Translations under genes and position numbers: made by a program
The notes under the pieces: model-generated
The model's database searches: none
Seen by the model: the letters and a program-made list of their open reading frames with translations, nothing else
What the model was told of the DNA's origin: nothing
Shown here: positions 61,368 through 64,000 of the stretch, one piece after another
Numbering within the stretch: the first letter of the stretch is position 1
Layout: each line of letters begins with the position of its first letter
Assembly: GCF_014211915.1 (NCBI RefSeq)
Contig: NZ_CP060039.1
Location: forward strand, 1 to 64,000
DNA from: Burkholderia cenocepacia
Lineage (GTDB): Bacteria; Pseudomonadota; Gammaproteobacteria; Burkholderiales; Burkholderiaceae
Direction: 5' to 3'
DNA: 64,000 nt

Positions 61368-64000
61368 TTAGACCAGCACGCGCTCGATCCCGCCATGGTT
61401 CGCCCGTGCGACATAATCGGCCATCCAGTTCTCGCCGAGCACCTGGCGCGCGATTTCGACCACGATGTAGTCGGCTTCGAGGTTCGCGTCCTCGCTGTAG
61501 CGCGACAGGCCCTGCAGGCACGACGGGCAGCTCGTCAGGATCTTCACGTCCGGGCCGTTCGCGGCCGCGGCGGCCGGCGCCGGCGCGTCGCCCGCCACCA
61601 CGGGAATCGCGCGCAGCTTCGCGGCGCCCTTGCGGATCTCCTCTTCCTTGCGGAAGCGGACCTGCGTGGAGATGTCCGGCCGCGTGACCGCGAGCGTGCC
61701 CGATTCGCCGCAGCAGCGATCGTTCTTCTCGATCTTGTAGCCGTCCTTCTCCGAACCCATCAGTTCGTTGACCAGCTTCACCGGGTCGATCGTCTTGATC
61801 GGCGTGTGGCACGGGTCGTGATACATGTAGCGCGTGCCCGTCACGCCATCGAGCTTCATCCCCTTCTCGAGCAGGAACTCGTGGATGTCGATGATCCGGC
61901 AGCCCGGGAAGATCTTGTCGAATTCGTAGCCCGCGAGCTGGTCGTAGCAGGTGCCGCACGACACGACCACCGTCTTGATGTCGAGGTAGTTCAGCGTATT
62001 CGCGACACGGTGGAACAGCACGCGGTTGTCCGTGACGATCTTCTCGGCCTTGTCGTACTGGCCCGAGCCGCGCTGCGGATAGCCGCAGCACAGGTAGCCC
62101 GGCGGCAGCACCGTCTGCACGCCGGCCTCCCACAGCATCGCCTGCGTGGCCAGCCCGACCTGCGAGAACAGCCGCTCGGAGCCGCAGCCCGGGAAGTAGA
62201 ACACCGCTTCCGAATCGACGGTCGTCGACTTCGGGTTGCGGATGATCGGCACGATCTTGTTGTCCTCGATGTCCAGCAGCGCGCGCGCCGTCTTCTTCGG
62301 CAGGTTGCCCGGCATCTTCTTGTTGACGAAGTGGATCACCTGCTCGACCGCCGGCGGCTTGCCGGTCGTCGCGGGCGGGTGCTGCGTCTGCTTCGTCACG
62401 ACCTTCTTCAGCATGTCGTTCGCGAAGCGCTGCACCTTGTAGCCGACGCCCATCATCACGCCGCGCGCGAGGTTGATCGTCTGCGGATTGGTCGCGTTCA
62501 GGAAGAACATGCCCGCCGCATTGCCGGCGTTGAATTTCTTCTTGCCCATCTTGCGCAACAGGTTGCGCATGTTCATCGTGACGTCGCCGAAGTCGATCTT
62601 TACCGGGCACGGCGTCGCGCACTTGTGGCACACCGTGCAGTGGTCGGCCACGTCGTTGAACTCGTCCCAGTGCTTGATCGACACGCCGCGGCGCGTCTGC
62701 TCTTCGTACAGGAACGCCTCGACCAAGAGCGACGTCGCGAGAATCTTGTTGCGCGGGCTGTACAGCAGGTTCGCGCGCGGCACGTGGGTCGCGCACACCG
62801 GCTTGCACTTGCCGCAGCGCAGGCAGTCCTTCACCGAATCGGCGATCGCGCCGATGTCGGACTGCTGCATGATCAGCGATTCATAGCCCATCAGCCCGAA
62901 GCTGGGCGTGTACGCGTTGCGCAGGTCGGCGCCGTCGAGCAGCTTGCCCTTGTTGAAGCGGCCGTTCGGGTCGACGCGCTGCTTGTACGCGCGGAATTCG
63001 GCGATCTCGTCGTCGGTCAGGAATTCGAGCTTCGTGATGCCGATCCCGTGTTCGCCGGAAATCACGCCGTCGAGCGAGCGCGCGAGCGTCATGATGCGGG
63101 CGACCGACGCGTGCGCGTCCTGCAGCATCTCGTAGTTGTCGGAGTTGACCGGGATGTTGGTGTGGACGTTGCCGTCGCCCGCGTGCATGTGCAGCGCGAC
63201 GAACACGCGGCCGCGCAGCACGCGCTTGTGGATCGCCTGCGCCTCGTCGAGGATCTGCTTGAACGCGCCGCCGTTGAAGATCGCGCGCAGTTCCGCGCGG
63301 ATCTCCTGCTTCCACGAGATGCGGACCGTGCGGTCCTGCGTGATGTGGAACACGGTCGCGCCCGGCTGCTCGTCCGCGCGATCCGCGAACTTCTCGGCGA
63401 GCGCCTCGTAGCCGAGCTGCACCAGGTAGTGCTGCGCCTCGCGCAGCGGCTGGTCGAGCCGGTCGCGCACGAATTCCCAGCGCGCGCGCACGCGCTTGAG
63501 CAGTTCCAGCGCCTGCTGCACACGGTCTTCCAGCAGTTCCGCGCTCGGGATCTCGTTCGCGTCGTCGGTCTTGCCGAGCGGCAGGTTGCCGCCGCGGAAG
63601 AACGCTTCGAGCGCGTCCACCAGTTGCAGCTTGTTCTTCAGCGACAGCTCGATGTTGATCCGCTCGATGCCGTCGGTGTACTCGCCCATCCGGTTCAGCG
63701 GGATGACGACGTCCTCGTTGATCTTGAACGCGTTCGTGTGCTTCGCGATCGCGGCCGTGCGGCTGCGGTCGAGCCAGAAGCGCTTGCGCGCCTCCGCGCT
63801 GACCGCGACGAAGCCTTCGCCGCTCTTGCCGTTCGCCATCCGGATCACTTCGGACGTCGCCTGTGCGACCGCGTCGGCGTCGTCGCCGACGATGTCGCCG
63901 ATCAGCACCATCTTCGGAAACGCATTGCGCTTGCTCTTGGTCGCGTAGCCGACCGCGCGCAGGTAGCGCTCGTCGAGGTGCTCGAGGCCGGCGAGGATCG
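61368..64000 (-). CDS. FAD-binding oxidase with C-terminal Fe-S (GlpC/GlcF-like) domain, 5' end cut by the window
   Basis: Large fused oxidoreductase; 877 codons are visible and the frame remains open to the window edge. The first visible part is the C-terminal FAD-oxidase region of a D-lactate/glycolate dehydrogenase (VALHMHAGDGNVHTNIPVNS; GVISGEHGIGITKLEFL). A 4Fe-4S segment follows with CLRCGKCKPVC and CTVCHKCATPC. Two CCG-type cysteine domains close it (GCGSERL...CCGYPQRGSGQ; CGTCYDQL, RCCGESG). Such fusions oxidise 2-hydroxyacids and pass electrons to quinone. The exact substrate cannot be told. It is separate from the HIT gene by 84 bases. Confidence 0.88.
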   Translation of the reverse strand, partial: ILAGLEHLDERYLRAVGYATKSKRNAFPKMVLIGDIVGDDADAVAQATSEVIRMANGKSGEGFVAVSAEARKRFWLDRSRTAAIAKHTNAFKINEDVVIPLNRMGEYTDGIERINIELSLKNKLQLVDALEAFFRGGNLPLGKTDDANEIPSAELLEDRVQQALELLKRVRARWEFVRDRLDQPLREAQHYLVQLGYEALAEKFADRADEQPGATVFHITQDRTVRISWKQEIRAELRAIFNGGAFKQILDEAQAIHKRVLRGRVFVALHMHAGDGNVHTNIPVNSDNYEMLQDAHASVARIMTLARSLDGVISGEHGIGITKLEFLTDDEIAEFRAYKQRVDPNGRFNKGKLLDGADLRNAYTPSFGLMGYESLIMQQSDIGAIADSVKDCLRCGKCKPVCATHVPRANLLYSPRNKILATSLLVEAFLYEEQTRRGVSIKHWDEFNDVADHCTVCHKCATPCPVKIDFGDVTMNMRNLLRKMGKKKFNAGNAAGMFFLNATNPQTINLARGVMMGVGYKVQRFANDMLKKVVTKQTQHPPATTGKPPAVEQVIHFVNKKMPGNLPKKTARALLDIEDNKIVPIIRNPKSTTVDSEAVFYFPGCGSERLFSQVGLATQAMLWEAGVQTVLPPGYLCCGYPQRGSGQYDKAEKIVTDNRVLFHRVANTLNYLDIKTVVVSCGTCYDQLAGYEFDKIFPGCRIIDIHEFLLEKGMKLDGVTGTRYMYHDPCHTPIKTIDPVKLVNELMGSEKDGYKIEKNDRCCGESGTLAVTRPDISTQVRFRKEEEIRKGAAKLRAIPVVAGDAPAPAAAAANGPDVKILTSCPSCLQGLSRYSEDANLEADYIVVEIARQVLGENWMADYVARANHGGIERVLV

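Noticed and set aside
1..64000. CRISPR arrays, tRNA/rRNA genes, insertion sequences or prophage
   Set aside because: None was recognised by eye: no regular spacer repeats, no transposase or integrase motifs, no phage genes. A dedicated tRNA scan would settle the RNA genes.

Overview
The window looks like a high-GC betaproteobacterial chromosome, most likely Burkholderia and probably the B. cepacia complex. This rests on extreme G/C use at third codon positions, characteristic neighbourhoods (miaB-ybeZ-ybeY-ybeX-lnt, lptD-surA-pdxA-ksgA, glyQ-glyS-gmhB-plsC, an ubiE/ubiJ/ubiB cluster), and protein sequences I recognise as Burkholderia-like. I saw no tRNA, rRNA, insertion sequence, prophage or CRISPR array. 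The species assignment is inference, not a search result.

Layout. 97-2393: glycerol kinase and glycerol facilitator, each with a frameshift. 2454-9437: a catabolic island. A leftward operon encodes a desaturase-like oxygenase, a Rieske ferredoxin and a ferredoxin reductase. It diverges from a LacI-type regulator followed by two TIM-barrel isomerase-like genes and an inositol 2-dehydrogenase-like gene. The combination resembles the rhizobial rhizopine (moc) and inositol catabolic genes and is the most interesting system here. 9626-14709: a HAD phosphatase, ribB under an FMN riboswitch, an XRE/cupin regulator, and a divergent MFS exporter/LysR pair. 14917-22106: miaB, phoH/ybeZ, ybeY, chaC, a tiny lipoprotein, corC/ybeX and lnt. 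22161-29567: a TPR/glycosyltransferase-like protein, glyQ, glyS, gmhB, plsC and a YgjP-type metallopeptidase. 29676-39115: gloA, an EamA exporter, the lptD-surA-pdxA-ksgA operon, and the muropeptide recycling pair amgK-murU. 39331-43261: an Atm1-type ABC exporter, a YciA-type thioesterase, a nitrate-reductase-associated protein and fdhD. 43313-50393: a fatty acid beta-oxidation block led by a TetR regulator. 50593-55452: fmdB, DUF502, aspS, nudB and clsB, read leftward. 55548-61283: a leftward block rich in ubiquinone biosynthesis genes. 61368-64000: a large FAD/Fe-S oxidoreductase cut by the window edge.

Four genes (glpK, glpF, ybeY, glyS) are broken by net deletions of one or two bases. In ybeY and glyS, adding one C to a run of five restores the reading frame. 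Because glyS cannot normally be lost, sequence error is the simplest explanation for at least part of this pattern. I annotate all four as genes and flag the break in each. Many very long antisense reading frames in the window are by-products of GC-rich codon use and are not listed as genes.
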